Below are positions 38,976-53,611 of a stretch of DNA of 64,000 nucleotides, piece by piece. The position numbers were made by a program, and so were the translations under genes. Below the pieces are notes generated by a model. That model saw only the letters and a list, made by a program, of their open reading frames with translations. It was not told the origin of the DNA and made no database searches. Source of the stretch: Plecoglossus altivelis (taxonomy: Eukaryota; Chordata; Actinopteri; Osmeriformes; Plecoglossidae); the NCBI GenBank assembly GCA_036571765.1, contig BROE01000010.1, positions 9,495,101 to 9,559,100 on the forward strand. Reading direction: 5' to 3'. Within the stretch, counting starts at the first letter, position 1, and every line of letters starts with the position of its first letter.

Positions 38976-40333
38976 AGGTGAGGTAAGATTGCCACGCTCC
39001 GACTCCAGTGGGAACGTACCGTAGACGTGTAGCTAGACTTGCTTTTCGACGATTGATAGGGAAAAAGACACCGACATCAGCAATTAGAAAAGGAGTTACA
39101 AAATCGTAGTTAAGTGAAAAAAGAAAAAAAAAAATATATATATATATATATTTAAAAAAAAATGTTATTCTCATTCAATGTCTCGCATCGTTTACATCAG
39201 GCTGTCAGACCAAATATTCTTCCTAATGTGAAATCCCTAGATGATTAGCAACTCCTCAAATGACCAGGACGCAAACTCATCCTGAGAAGAGGTTCAATCA
39301 AACACATACAAGACACCGACGCCTATGTTGTTCCCCCGAGTCTGGCCTCGTTTTCGGAAATAAAAACAAATCCATTCTAATGCCAATTCTTTTTTCGAAT
39401 TGAATACATTTGTTGTTCTAAATTGTCCGTGTATTCAATGTCCTTACCAGCTTTATTTGGCTCCTAACATTTCAATTGCTTTCCATCTCCCCTTGATATT
39501 GTCTGTGCGCTTGATTTCCCCAAGTATTGTATCAACTGTGAGTCTTACCCCATGGTGCTAACGTGGCACCTGTTGAAATGGAGAGGCGGAGTGGGAGGGT
39601 ATGGTATGCATTCAAGAGTTTTTTATGCAATGGATCCTTCCTGTTAAGTGGATGTCAAGGTGGTCTTTTTGTGATCCATGATATGCATGGTATAGAAATC
39701 TCCAGTCTGCTTAAGCACTAGGATCAGATTCATTCAAAATGAGCTTTCAGAATCTATTAGAGGTTGTTTAAGTCTGTTTGACCTTTTTACTTAGTAACCA
39801 GATTTCATGGTGTCTGGAATAAGAATCTGCTGTTTCATGATTACTCTGATCCAGCTAATGCCAATTCATAATATTTGCACTTTTCAAGAATCTGAGTTGT
39901 GAATTGCTTAATTATTGTTGTAGTTAGACTGATACGTTTTACTGTCAATCAGTTGGAACTGGAATTTGTATTTGTCCCAAAAAGGATATTTGCCTTTTGC
40001 ACTTTTTACTTAAATATAATGTAATTGTCAGTCATTTTGTTTCATTGTCAAAATTAGACTAAACTGTGACATTTGAAGTTATGCCAAGCTTGGATGATGC
40101 CTTTCTAATTCAATTATGTTCCACGAATGCCTCTTCAGCAATATTACAACCTTCAATTGGAAACAGTAATGCATGACTAGACAAGCCAATTTGTTTGGTA
40201 GAGCAGCAATCTTAGTATTCTATGTTTGACAACCAAACATTTTATTTGTTGAAAGTGATTCTCTTAACATCTGTTGAGCAATGATCATGTGTGCTTGTTA
40301 ACTGATATAAACTCATGAAGTCTTGCAAAATGC

Positions 40334-40339
40334 AATAAA
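40334..40339 (+). terminator. Candidate ndfip2 polyadenylation signal
   Basis: AATAAA 1.36 kb after the ndfip2 stop codon, at the end of an AT-rich stretch that looks like a 3' UTR. An earlier AATAAA at 39359-39364 would give a 3' UTR of about 0.4 kb. Confidence 0.5.
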
Positions 40340-43300
40340 GTTCAAAATGCACCCTTGTGACTGGCCCATTTCGGATTCTATCTCGAGTGGAATAACATGG
40401 AAGCCCTCAAGGCAGAATGCCTTCAGAAGTATGTCAGGATGCCTTCTAGATCATCACTGCTGTGGCATGCTGCTCACGAGTCTGCGTGTGGCCAAAGTGC
40501 ATGGATGTTTTGTTGCACTCCTATCCAGGTTTACAAATCAGAGAGATATTCTCGGTGAAAACTAAAACACCCTTGCAAGAGAATGTTCTGTGCTGCTATG
40601 AGCAACCCCCCCCTCCACCTCCCCCTCCTCGCTCCCGTCCTCAATCCAGACTCTTTATAAACTGTTAATGAGTGACCCATTTACATAACTACCTTCCGGT
40701 CGGCAAATGTTCTCTTTTATGAGCGCGCCCCCCCACCTCCCCCCCCCACACACAACTTTTTGTGTCAGGCAGGGATTGCTTACTTCTCACACCCTTCTTA
40801 CCCCCCCCGCCCCCCCTCACCCCACCTTCTTTCCTGCTTCTGACTGGAGTGAGCAGGAAGGGTCCAAAGTAAACCCTGTCACACGTACAGAGAGGCTGCA
40901 GTGCTGACAATCGCTGTCAGCAGCATGTCTCAGGGCCAGTGACTGGCTATGGCCAGACTAAGTATGCCCCCCTCTCCCCCCCCACCACCACACATACAAC
41001 CCCCCTCCCCAAATTCGCCGGTGTGGAAGCTTCTGGGGGTTTTGAGTCAACAGGTCTCCTCTCAGAGCCGCTCGACTCTAAAGATGACAACCCCCCCCCC
41101 TCCTCCCTCTCCCCCAGGGGACTCCTGGGGAAGGGTTGAGCCTGCAGAAAGTCACAGGGGGCCCGCATGTTTTCTCACCTCTGTGAGTGGTTCCTGATGA
41201 CTTGAGAAGTGGACGTCCCTAAGTACGAGAGAGCGGGCGAGCGCGCGAGAGAGAGAGCACGAATGAGCTGACCGCTGACCAGTCGCAGAGAAGTTTCTTT
41301 GTGCAGATATCCGTACAACGCCACATGCAAGCGAATGACTGCACCGGCATCAGCAGCACACTCTTCGCAAGCACCACAAGCTACTTGACCTTGCGGCACA
41401 AACAGGAGAAATATGTAATCTGTGCTATAGAACAAGGCAGTCGGTCTTTTAAGTGGGTAAGCCGCTGAGGAAGAACAGTCTGGCTCCCCTGTTGGTTTGG
41501 CAGGCAGTCTCTTGCCTCTCATTGAGAACTAAACCACAAATGGTAGAGCCTTGGGCTTTTCCAGCTGCGGAGAGTTTCCGCAGATCTAAATACAAGCCTG
41601 TGTTCAGTGCGACTGGCTGCTATGACGTGTCACAAGGACATGCAAGACTACTCAAGCATACAGGTATTTAGAATCCCCATGGGGTTATGGCTCATAACAT
41701 ATGACAATATTAATTGTGTCTGGTTACCCACGGTTAATGCTCAGACGCATGGACAAGAGCGTCTAGCTTAGTCGGACATGAAATTCATTTCACACACATG
41801 CACACTGGGTTTATTCTAGTCATATACTTGGGACATTTTCTGGGAGAACAGAGTGTGCTTTTAAGGGAGAAAATGCTATTTCTAGTGCAAGATATCTGCA
41901 CCATCTGCACACATCTTAAGTTTAATGAAAGGGCGAAAAGATGTGACTAGGTCAGTGCAACAGGGTGTGTGCGCGCTGCGTGTTCGGACGGCAACGGGAC
42001 AAAGAGAAGCTTTGTCTTGGCGTAGGTTTAGAAACACACGGCAACTTGTTGGTTATTTCACACATCTTTGAGCTTTGGAAAATCCTCCACAACATGACCC
42101 CGTGATTATCTCTATAAGAAGAGAGGAATTTAACACCTGGCTGCAGAAACCGTATTTCAACGCCAGCTCCTCTGGAACTACGAGCCAAGATCCCAAACGC
42201 CACGCTGTTTTTGTTCACAGGGTAGGGCCAATGATAGATAGAAATGAACCAACCGACGTAAACTCGTATGGATGAGGAGAACTATGTTCAACCCAAATTC
42301 AGAGGATCGTGTGTGTGTGTGTGTGTTTGTGTGTATAGGGCATGAGGGTGACTGGACTTGGTTACCCTCAGCAAATATGGGGTGATTATGGTTGGTTGCC
42401 CATCCATTTTAATAGTTCAGTCCCCGAGAGAGAAGAAGACTGGCGTGGGGTCAGTTGTCAATGGCAGACAGTGGCCCAGAAGAAGGATATGTTTCTGTGG
42501 TGTGGACCTGGCAGGGAGTGAATGGTGCTCACTTCCCCAAGCTCCCGGCTTGACAAGGTTAATCTTCTCTGATGATGTGCAGTTGTGCTTGGCTCTGCTC
42601 CTCATAGATTCCTTCCGATAACCGCGACGTGAACTCTGGTGCGATAGGAAACTCGGAAAAGGCAGAACTAGAAGGAATGCTGTTTTACACCAGAGTTTGT
42701 ATCTTCTGATTAACATGATTTACATTCTGCAAGTGACATCCTGACAATAGCCAGTTGACTTCCCCTGCAGCTGCTGTGTATTTTGGCCAAGGAGGACTAG
42801 CTGTCTGTTACCCAGATTACCTTCCATTTATGTTACTGGTGAACCTCTTTTAATTGTGTGAGGATGAAGAAGAACATATTAGCCTTTATCTTATGTTGGT
42901 GAAACTATTAAGTTGATGAAACTGATAAGGAATGTGGGTTTTGCAAGAAAGGAACTTCACAGCGCCCGGTTGCTGAAGCACGTATGAAATACACTTGTTC
43001 TTTCCCTTTCCAAACTCTTATTATGTGGCACCTCAAACTCCCTGTAGAGTGCAGACTGTCTGGCATGGTGCCACCAGGAACAGGTTCTAGGTGAAGTGAA
43101 TCAAAGCAGCTGTTGCAGAGCAGTCGCCGTGGCAACTGCCACACAATATTTGTATTAGGACGTGCGAGAGACACATGATACAGAAAGTCCTGGCTCTCAG
43201 GGTCCTAGAGTACACAACGTTACACACAGCTGTCTCGGGGAAGAACTCAGGAAACAGACGCCGGATCGTTCCATCGGGTTGTCTTGAGGACGGATCCGTG

Positions 43301-45458
43301 AACCGAGGTCTAATCGTGGTTCCGGATCCCCAATATAAAATATGTCCTCTTTCTTGTTTGTCTTCCACGTCATTTACCTCCTGTAAGTCAAGCTACGTGT
43401 CTCTCCAAGAGCAGCAAAGCGAGATATGAGCTCAATGTCTGCAAATATTGACATTCTTTGGAAGATGCCACCTGGCCAGACTTTGCAGTGTAGTTCCCCG
43501 CTCACAATCACCTTCTTCTGGCCACAAAGCGCTCCAAGGAGAAGTCTGGAGGACTGCATGTTTGAGAGAGCATTTGATTGCTTTCTTCCACTTTTGACAT
43601 TCTGTTACTGATCAGTGGTGCGAAGCTCATATTCCCATTGGGGGTCGAATGGTTTATTTCAATTTTTACTGCAACCACCGCAGACCAGAACAGAACATGA
43701 CGTTAAAATCTGTTGATGCTTGTCGCAGTTGGAGTCCAAAGGAGGTAATTGTGCTGATTATAATAATTGTTGTCTGAAGTTTGAACGGCGCAGTGTCTTG
43801 TCTTTCTTTCCGCATTCGCTTCAGGGATTTAATATTCAATCTACCCCCACCTTCTACTACGGGAGACCATCACACGTAGGTAGTTGTGCACTATTTATTA
43901 AGTTACCCTATCAATATTGTAAACTGGAAGCAAGGTTTGAGGTTTTTTTCCTTTGCTCAGTGGTTCACAGATGGAAAATCAGAGGGCATGCCTAGCTGTC
44001 AGGTGATGTTTGCTGTAGTTTACCTGTTTTAAATGGCGCTAGCCAATCATCTACCATGTGTCGGCCATTTTGGCCTGAATGTTCCGTCTAGGCCACACAG
44101 TGGACAGCAGTGTTAGCGTGGCATGAAAGGCCTCAATCACCGCCTTTCACTCACTGCCTGGGGCCAGAGGGAGGGGGTATGAAGGATGAGGGAGGAGGAA
44201 GAGAGAGAGAGTGGGTGGGTGGGTGGGGGGCAGAAAGAGGGAAGGTGGGTGGGTGGGAGGGAGGGAGCGAGGGAGTGAGAGAGAGAGACTTTAACTCTTT
44301 CACGTTTAGAGAGCACTAGCATGTGTTAGTGAGCTACCCTTCCATATTTTCTCAGTAAACAGGCCCTCTCCGCGTTCTCTCCGTGTCTGAACAGTGGCAG
44401 GCTTTGAGTCGCATCACTTAAGGCCCTATTAATAATTTGACAAGTTTTCTCAAAGATTAATTGCGGTAAGCACTGGGGTGCGATTATTTGTGGCCAAAAA
44501 CTCCATAAACCAACTCAGGCTCCATTTCCTTGCTAATTTTCCACTTATCATAATGCTAATGGGAGCCCAACAAGTCAGTGTGATGCATCGCATGGCTCCC
44601 ATGTGTCACGCAAGACAGCTAGACATGCTCCTCGCCAGCATGAACACACTTCCGTCCTCTCAAACACCAGCGTGTTCGCGGTTTTGCTCCCAGCTAACCC
44701 TTATTGCAATGACCTAACTGTGGGACCGCAACCAGAGATTATGAATCATATATTACGTACACTATGCAGATAGTGACCCTTACATCCCCACTGGGGAGTT
44801 TGGATTCTTCCCCCCCCCCCCCCCCCAGCCAGGGCCTGTTAATCAGCTGGCCAGCTGGAGCACAAAGAAGTCAGTGTCCCCATGGCTGGGGTGACTGAGA
44901 TAAGAGCCACCTGCTAGTCCTACGTCTAGGCCCGCCTCAAGGGTCCGGCACAGGGACGTCCACATCGTATGTTAGGCTGGAAAATACTTGTATAATCATG
45001 TGATATTTAAATACTATATATTTTCTTCCCAGTGGCCCACAGGATTTTGCTGTATTACAGTGGACAACAGATTTGTCATTTAGTAACAGATAGTTCTGAC
45101 ATGAGCCCATGAGTCAAAGGCGACACGCAGGAGGAACTGCTGAGCGACGGATATCGAATGTTAGAAGAAAACTTAGTGAATGCTGAGCTCTCCCTTTCTG
45201 CCCCACTGCTGTTTCTTTATCCTGTGCTGATCCTATTCAGCCCATCCTCCCCACACACTCCATGTGTTCCTGCATACCTTCCCCCATCCTGCCATCCCTC
45301 CAGTCCTCCTCATCTGCTGTGTCTCATTACAGGGGCCTTTCGCCAACAGGCTGGACGTCACAGCTCTGCTGACACTTAAACAGCCCTACCGAAGAGCTGG
45401 CAAAGCCGGCTTCTATTGCCTCAGTAAATCACCCCAGTTGTTCCACAAATGTGCAAGT

Positions 45459-45469
45459 GTGTGTGTGTG

Positions 45470-45506
<37 letters not shown>

Positions 45507-45528
45507 CGTGCGTGTGTGTGTGTGTGTG
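45459..45528. repeat. (GT)n microsatellite
   Basis: About 70 bases of GT with GC interruptions in the ndfip2-spry2 desert. Confidence 0.9.
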
Positions 45529-48500
45529 AAAGAAAGTGCAAGACAGTGCTGTAAAAAAAACTAGTGGCAAGGAAAGCAAAGAAAAGAAAAAACAAACACA
45601 AATGGCTAATGGCCATGTTGTTAGGCTCACAATAGACCAAGGCACTAAGACAATAAACAGGAAGTAAGGCCAGCCAGAGTTTCCTCATTGCCCCCCAACT
45701 GACCCTCTGACCTCCAGTGACCAGGGTAACCAAATATGTCAGACATGGTGAAAGGGTTGCCAAGTCAATGGAACCAGAAAAAAAACTTGACATTATTTAA
45801 TTGCCCTCAAGACAGCTTAAACATAATCTATTTTTTGTTTAGATGATTTAATTTACGCTGTATTATCGGAGGACGTTTTACAAAAAAGGATATCTATTAT
45901 ATCCATTATTACCTCAATCTCAATATCGCTAAGCTCTTACAACAAACAGCCTGTCCTCCTTTGGAATGACGATACATCTGCTGGTATCTAGGGTTAATGG
46001 TAATGATCCTATAAGTCTCAAGTTGTTTTGAAAACCATATATAAACAGACCCTTCTTCTTAATACATGAGAAATGATTTGCTCCTTATCTCCTGACCCTA
46101 TCCCTAACCCCAACCCCCTAACTTTAGCCTTGATCAGACGAGTGAATGACAAGTAAAACAAGGATTTTAACTCATTCGCCCAGGTATGACTGTGAAAAAT
46201 GTATTATTATTATTAACATATTTTCTCTGCGTTACTAATCAGACATCTTCACTAGTCTTTTCCGAAGCAGAATCATTTTCCAATTATTGCATACCGCATC
46301 TCCACCAATGGTCGCCACAAACACCAGAATCATAGTCAGACACGGAATGTACACATAAATGACAGAGCTCCGTAGATGTATGGAATCCCAGATCACCACA
46401 TGGTATAACTTTCTTCATTACCAGTCACACTGCTCTCTCTGCTGAGCGAGCTAGAATACCAGACCCAGTCTCCTTTATTCTTACAGTCATAATGGCAGTG
46501 ACCAATACATGGTCTGGCTTTCTGAAATACATTTAGCTAATCTCCAAGCAAATTTGTTCTTTTAAGGTGGTCTGCAAGTCTGCAAGTGAGGATTACAATG
46601 TATACTAACATCTGATGAGACTCATATCCCTATAGCTAAGTTGTGGCTTGGGATATTGTTATTATCTATTTTGAAGACTTAGGAATGCCAGACTTCTTCC
46701 ATTGTGTAGGAATACTGCCAATGTCAACACAGACTGAAACAGCTCATATATCATTAAAGATTGATGTACATGAATGTATCAGAGTTCAGTTTGAGTGGTA
46801 GCATTCAAGCATGCACTCTGTCTCAGACATATGACTGGATCCCGAAAATTCATCTACAGTCCCTGACAGCGTTCCTTCTTTTTTTTACACCCCAGTTAAA
46901 TCCTGGCACCAAAGCTAAGCCTACATGCTTTTTAGGAAGATAGAACGAAACATTTCCTCAATATCGGTCTCTTACTGATAGGTAGATTGTACTTCTGCTT
47001 TTTTTTTGCAGTTAACAGTAATCATCAACTATGAGTCGACTGTCCTAAGCAAATTGCTCTGAAAGCCATTGGTAACGGAATACCTGAAGGTACTACATAG
47101 TGCCTTAGTTTGCATTATGCAAACACAGAGCATGTGAAACTGTTGTCTCCATTCAGTCAGACATTTACCATCATGTGAAATATGACTGTCTACTTGTTTG
47201 CATGCTTTGGTTGTTAAATAAAATGGCTTTACTATTAACCTTGTTAGCTAATGGATCTGCACATAAAGGTTAAGATGTATGTGAAAACACACAGACGCAC
47301 ACATACACACACGCACACATACACACACACAGAGCGACAGAAAGATAGAAAGAGAGGTGGTATGTAAGCTTCTGCCATTGAACACAAAGCGGGGCTTGTT
47401 CTGCCTCTGTCTGTTCGTGTTGACAATGTGCCATTCTGTACCTCCAGAGAACCTCATTTATTCCAACTCCATGCCCTGATCTGCAATCTCCCACTCATCC
47501 CTCCTTCACCCCTCGCCGTCTCCATCCTCTCCTTCCCATCTCTCCCACATACTGGATGCATATCCTCCGATTTGCCCTTCAAGTGTCTGCTTCCCTCCCA
47601 CGCCTCATCACCCCTCCCCTCTGCATTTCCCAGCACCCTCTACCTCAAATTTGTTTCTGCCTTATCTCCCCCCCCCTCTCCCTCTCACTCCCCCACCCCC
47701 TCCCTCCTCTTCCCCATCCTTCTCTGCGCCCCTTCCGACTCATGTATGCTTCATTTCCCCTGTCCTCTTGCATCCAAATGGTCCCCCTGGCTCCGGCCCC
47801 AATCTGAATCCCTCCGCTCATTCGGACAGAGGTTGGCAGTGTTCCCTCTTCCTGCCCTGCATCCGAAAAAAGAGGGAGAGGGGGGGGAGAGAGAGAGAAG
47901 GGAGGAGGGGAGGGGGAGGTGAGAAGAGAGGGGGGGGGAGACCATGAAATGGGGGAGGGGCCAGGGTTGGGGGGGTTTCATGGGGGAAGGATGGGGGATC
48001 AGGGGGTTGCTAAAGAAGAACAGAGCCTGCTTTGTCGATAGCAACGGCAAAATCTCTGGTAGAACTTTCAATCATTTGCCCTCACCCCATACCCAAGTCT
48101 AGTGCATTCATGTGATCTAGCATCAAGCCCATTTGCTGGCATTTTTCCCCCCATTGCCCAAACCCACTAAAGTGAATAGTGTGCACACTAATATTCTAGG
48201 CATGCACAAGTAGCCCCTCCTTTGCATCCTTTCCAAGAAGCCAGTTAAGACAGCCTGGATATTGAAATGCTAAAAGAAGCAGGATAAGAGAGCTGAACTT
48301 GGCACCAGCAGAGTGGATTCTTGATAAGTAACTTCCTTTCCACAGAGGCTTGTGGTAGCCTAAGTAAAGACAGGTATGATGAAACTCTGGACAAAGAAAA
48401 ATAGCCCCGACTGAAGTATTCACGAATGTCAAATCGAATCAAAAACAACACTTGTTTGCATCCTCATGTGACATTAGAAGTTCCGGAATGTCAACATTGT

Positions 48501-51500
48501 GACTATAATATGACCGATCTGCGGTGAGAGATTTAGTTGCTGTTTTTGTTTTCAGTTGGATCAGTCTGTCATTCTTTATGTAATCTACGAACCCAGAACC
48601 AGATTAGTCTTTATAGACCAACAGTTGCCAAGGGAATATCACGGATGGCCAATTGAACAACTGCCTCAGGCATCCAAAGCTGGCCCTGCATTAGCACACA
48701 CTGATCAATGCACAGGCCTAAAATGTCAATCTGTGTATTGTAGCTGTCTCCCCAACCCCCCACTGTGACTAGTGCCGTCCAACCCAGGCCCATTGGACCG
48801 ACTCTTGGCAGGCATGCCACTTGGCAGAGTTCAGGCCTTGTCACTAGCCACAAGGACATTAACAATCCACATCATTGTTAGAACACTCTCACTGTCTGAA
48901 TTGTTCTGGAAGCTGGTGCTCCCATTTTATGTGAGTACGCATGTTAGGAGAAGTACTTTGGTTTCTATCTTTCGGTCACATTAGGTCTCCAGTGACACGA
49001 CAGGGAGAGTCTCTACAATGGTCAACTTCACCATCGGACGGCGACCCTGAAATCCATTACACTCTATGGTTGCCCACTTTGGTGTTTCTGTTTGGCTCAC
49101 AGATACACGTTTTATTCAGATATCAAACCACATATGAATCCTTTTTACAGGATTATTGAGGTTTTAGGATTCTACTACTGGTGGTATTTCAAGTTCCCCA
49201 GTTCCCGGAGGGCTAATGATGACATGGCTGGTGTATTATGGCTAGTATATTCGGTTCAACTGTGTCGATGAATAAAAATGGCTCTATTAGACTCAATGTT
49301 GTTGGAACCCTGTAGGGATTCCTGTAATGGCACTTGGACTTTCACCTGAAGTTCGGAGAGAGTTATAATAACCAGCACGACTGCCATCCAGAGAAACAGT
49401 AAATGGTAAACAGCAGGGGGTGGTTTGTGTCGACAAGGTTCATAATTATTCCTTTTTTACGAATCACCTTAATAAGGTCTTGTTTGCATCGTCTGTACAG
49501 AAACATGAACTATGAACAGAATGGAGCCAACTGCAAGACACGTAGGAGTCAGAAAAATGACTAATAAAATAAAAAGTAAAACACTGTTCATTTCAACATG
49601 CTTTCAGTTGCCCAAGTAGATTTATCCCCAACAGTATGTTTGGTGGAAACTATTTTCTTGCAACCTGAGCCTGCTTAATACACCCCAAACACACCTGAAA
49701 CGAAAGCATAATCATCCGTATAACAGGTTCCCTTTCTTTGTTACTCAACCCAAGTTGCTGGGGCAATATTTATCCTATGAGAAGTAATTAAGCACAGGAG
49801 TACCTGTGAGACCCCCACGCCCCACCTCCCGCTTGCTCCCCCTTCTCGCCCTGTAATTTTCTCTTAGGCCCCTATTCATCTTGCCCTCCCTGGATGTCAC
49901 AGCCAAGCTGATTCACTCCCCCGACGAGGGGCGGCCCTCTGAGGAGCAGCAGGCCCAGCTCAGTGCACCCTGCCTGGGACCTTATTTATGGACCCCCCCC
50001 CCCTAGCCCCAACCCTCCAACCAAGCCCTCCCACCCATCTCCAACCACCCCCACCTCCACACTCACACTCACCTCCTCCATTCCTCCATCTCCAAATCAC
50101 ATGTTGGCTCCTCCGGGCGGAGATTGGTTTCTGGTGGGGCCGTTTCTAAGGAACCCTTTCTTCTGGGTCACGGAGACCAGGTGACCACAGGAAGTTGTTG
50201 AGAGGTTTTCCAGCCTGGGCACATGGAGCTGTCTCACCACAGGAACTTCCTCTTTGGGCAGGGGACGTTTCAGCAACAGCAGCAGTAGCTCCTGGCCCTC
50301 CCACATGTCTCCTTCAGAGAACGTCAAGAATACATGTCAGCATGCATTAAAGATATACAGTCTAATCAATGTTCCCAGATATGAGTAAATAGACTCTGTA
50401 GTCCATGAATCTACACGATCTCATGGCTAGTGCGATGATCGCTGCAGAGGCCTTGGTCTTTGGGAATTTATCCCTGTTCGATTTGTTTGTGCAATGAATA
50501 TCAAGCGTAAGATATGGTATCTGTTTTTGCAGAGAAAAACAAGGTTTTTCCCGCCTCATTTATTTTTCATGCGCTCTTGACTCAAACGTGGATTAGAAGG
50601 CCCACCTCAGAAGGCACTGCAAGCCAACTGTGTGTGCTGCACCTCCACTATAGCAACAATACCGATGTTCAAGGACAAATCTGGGCGCAATCAGAGTGTT
50701 GTAAGTGGAATCCACACTCAATCAACTGAAGTGTTTGCCTCTGTGTTCTGTATTAATCAAGCGAAATTCCAAGCAGAAGGAATTTTGTTTTCCTTGGCTG
50801 TGATCCAGTGCCATTTCAAGGCCCTTCTCCCTGAAATGACATTTTAAGTGCGCGCCTTATTTTACAAACATCAGTTAGTGCACACTCCGTTAATACGGTC
50901 ATAATGTTTCTTTTCAAATATTCCTCGATATTTGCGGAATATAAAACAGCCAAATCCAAATCTTCGCAAACACGTTTCTCACAGAACACCTTTTGTTCCT
51001 TGAAATATTGCACCTGTGTTTGCCTCTCGGACTATTCCGTTGGCAGAAAAGGGATTCCTTTCTCCCTCCTCTTGTCAGGTTATTTTGAATCCAGAGGAAT
51101 TTTAGGCATGCTGACAATCTCTACTGCCATTGACAAATTTCTTTCTTCGAGCCGGGTGCAAGAACTCACCTTGGCTGCCATCAGCGGCTTGTCAGTGTTG
51201 CACCTGCACTCTGTAACAGGACACCACGACTCGCAAACCCTCATAGTTGTGTGACAGGCTCAAGAGATCAATTTCCGCCCGTCAGAGATTCATAGGCATC
51301 GGTCGTTGTTCGAACATGGCGAGGCTTAGGGGGGTTTAGGATTAGTCTAAGCGACAGATATCGGGGGGGGAAACTAGAAATGGCTCCTTGCTTTTCCACA
51401 AGAACTACAGATTGGATTAGGGGGTGCTGGCAGGGGTCTCTGTCTGTATGTATGTATCTGATGGGAGTATAAACCTTTTAAAAATATATTTTTGAATTTG

Positions 51501-53389
51501 TTTACAAGTTATTATTAATTTACAATCAGTATTGCCATTTAGTCCCAGCTTCTGCAAAAACCCCCCTCGTTCACCCCCCCCCAGACGCCGCCACACCACA
51601 CACACCACAACCCACCCCCCCCCCCCCTCACTCCACCCGACCCCCAAGAAGACAGCCTACCCGCGATGCACCCACAGTTATGGGGGTAATCTGTTTTTAA
51701 TTGAGTTTAATTGTTCATGCTTTCATCACATCTGCTCAAGCAGCAGACCTCTCACTTATCCATTCCACCATCGGAAGAGAATGTGAAGCACAGCTGTTGG
51801 CTTTTTATGTCTTCCTGTGCCTTTCACCAGGCACATAACACCCACAGAAAACACCTTTACTTTAACAGCAGAGTTACCGAAGAAAAAGGAAGACCAGCAT
51901 ATTCCATCACGGAGGCGAGAAACAAACGACGCTGAGCCAACATCCAACCCACCATCCTCTACGCAAACCACGCTGACTCATAGACGTTACTCAACACCTC
52001 CGTTTGAACGCCTCAGACAATCTCAAATGAACCCGCCATTAAGAGCTAATACAATACATTCATTACATTAGTTACTACTATATACACGTAAACAACCATA
52101 ACTCTAACCCTATACTGTGAGAACCCAGATCCAGTCAAGTCGTCTTGACTCGAACGCTCTTTTTGGTCCTGGTTAACCACCACATGTCTGAAATCTGTTT
52201 AAGATTAGCCCCCTAAAAATAAATCAACAGAGGAATGTTTTTGTGCGCAGGGAGATATGGGGACCAGCTTGAGCTCCAGCCCATCCCAACTGCTCCAGGG
52301 TAGACCTCCTCCACTGCCGGGATTCACAGGGTCCACTCCAAATCCTTTCGGAAATTGCTGGTTTGATAAAATAACATGGCAGGAAACCACTCGAGATTTC
52401 ACAATCTCAGTGTGCATGTGTGTGGCTTCTTGTCTGTGTCATCCTGGTTCTGGGTGGTAAACAGACAGAGAACGATGCAGCTGGCTGCTGTCTGGTCTGT
52501 GCTAACGCGACCTCTTCGACTTCAGACGTCCCCCACTGTACCTCTGTACCTGCCAAGACGTTCCTTTCCTTTCCTGTTCGTGACTGATGGAAAGTAATTT
52601 GTCAGACTAACTTGTGAAGTTGCGCACTGTTTTGCGTCAAGTTTTTTTTCGCACTGTGATGAATATCGGTTAGTTGGTTGGTTGGCTTGAGAAGCAATTT
52701 CGTTATTCTGGGAAAGAACCAGACATTTCCTGCTTTGTCCTTCATATCGATCTGTGCTGTTGCATCAACCTAGCCACCCTGTTTGCATGGTCTCCAGATG
52801 ACTGATGTCAACATCACAGTTTTATGAAATGTCACTTTCCTTTGCAAATGTCCCTCTCGTATCTCTGCTGGGTTTTGAATATGAGTCCATGTCTGAAAGG
52901 CTCCATTCATCTTCGAAGCTGGTGGAACTGACATGAGGCCCTTCTAAGTCAACAAAGCCTGAAATGCACAAATGCAAACAAATTGGTATACGGGACTATG
53001 AGGACATATTTTCCTACACTTCGATTAGCTTTTCCAGTCTGTTCCACCCAGAGGGATGCAGAAACCCCCCAAGCCAACATCCAAACAATCCCCTCTTAGA
53101 CTGCACTCTAGATCCATGAAAGGCCTGTTTACAATTTCCATCCACGCCAAGGGAACAAAATGTATTAATAATTGTATTGTCACATCAATTGGTTTCCAAT
53201 ATCCAGATATTAGACATGCCAAACTGTAAGCATGCTTTTTGCTGACATGCTAGGAACAAGAAAGCTGCTGCAGCTTTGTATTTGAGGACAAAGTTAATGT
53301 GTACAAGACTTTGATTCTCACATTAAAATGACTTTGATTTTAGGTTCAAGCAAACCTTAGTTCACCTGTTGCATAAATCTCTCTCTCAC

Positions 53390-53413
53390 TCAAACACACA
53401 CACTCACACGCTC

Positions 53414-53458
<45 letters not shown>

Positions 53459-53460
53459 CA
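53390..53460. repeat. (CA)n microsatellite
   Basis: CA repeat with a few CT and CG interruptions, about 150 bases before the first of the two related noncoding blocks. Confidence 0.9.
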
Positions 53461-53611
53461 CTCTTCCTGTCTCCCTCGCTCTGTCTTTCTTACACACAAA
53501 CACAATTCAATCTGGTACAGAACCCCCCTGACCACAGTAAGTCCCCTCTTTATCTGTATCTCCCTAACTGGGGAGCGGGGGGATCAGTGTTGCTTTAGGA
53601 TAACAATTGGC

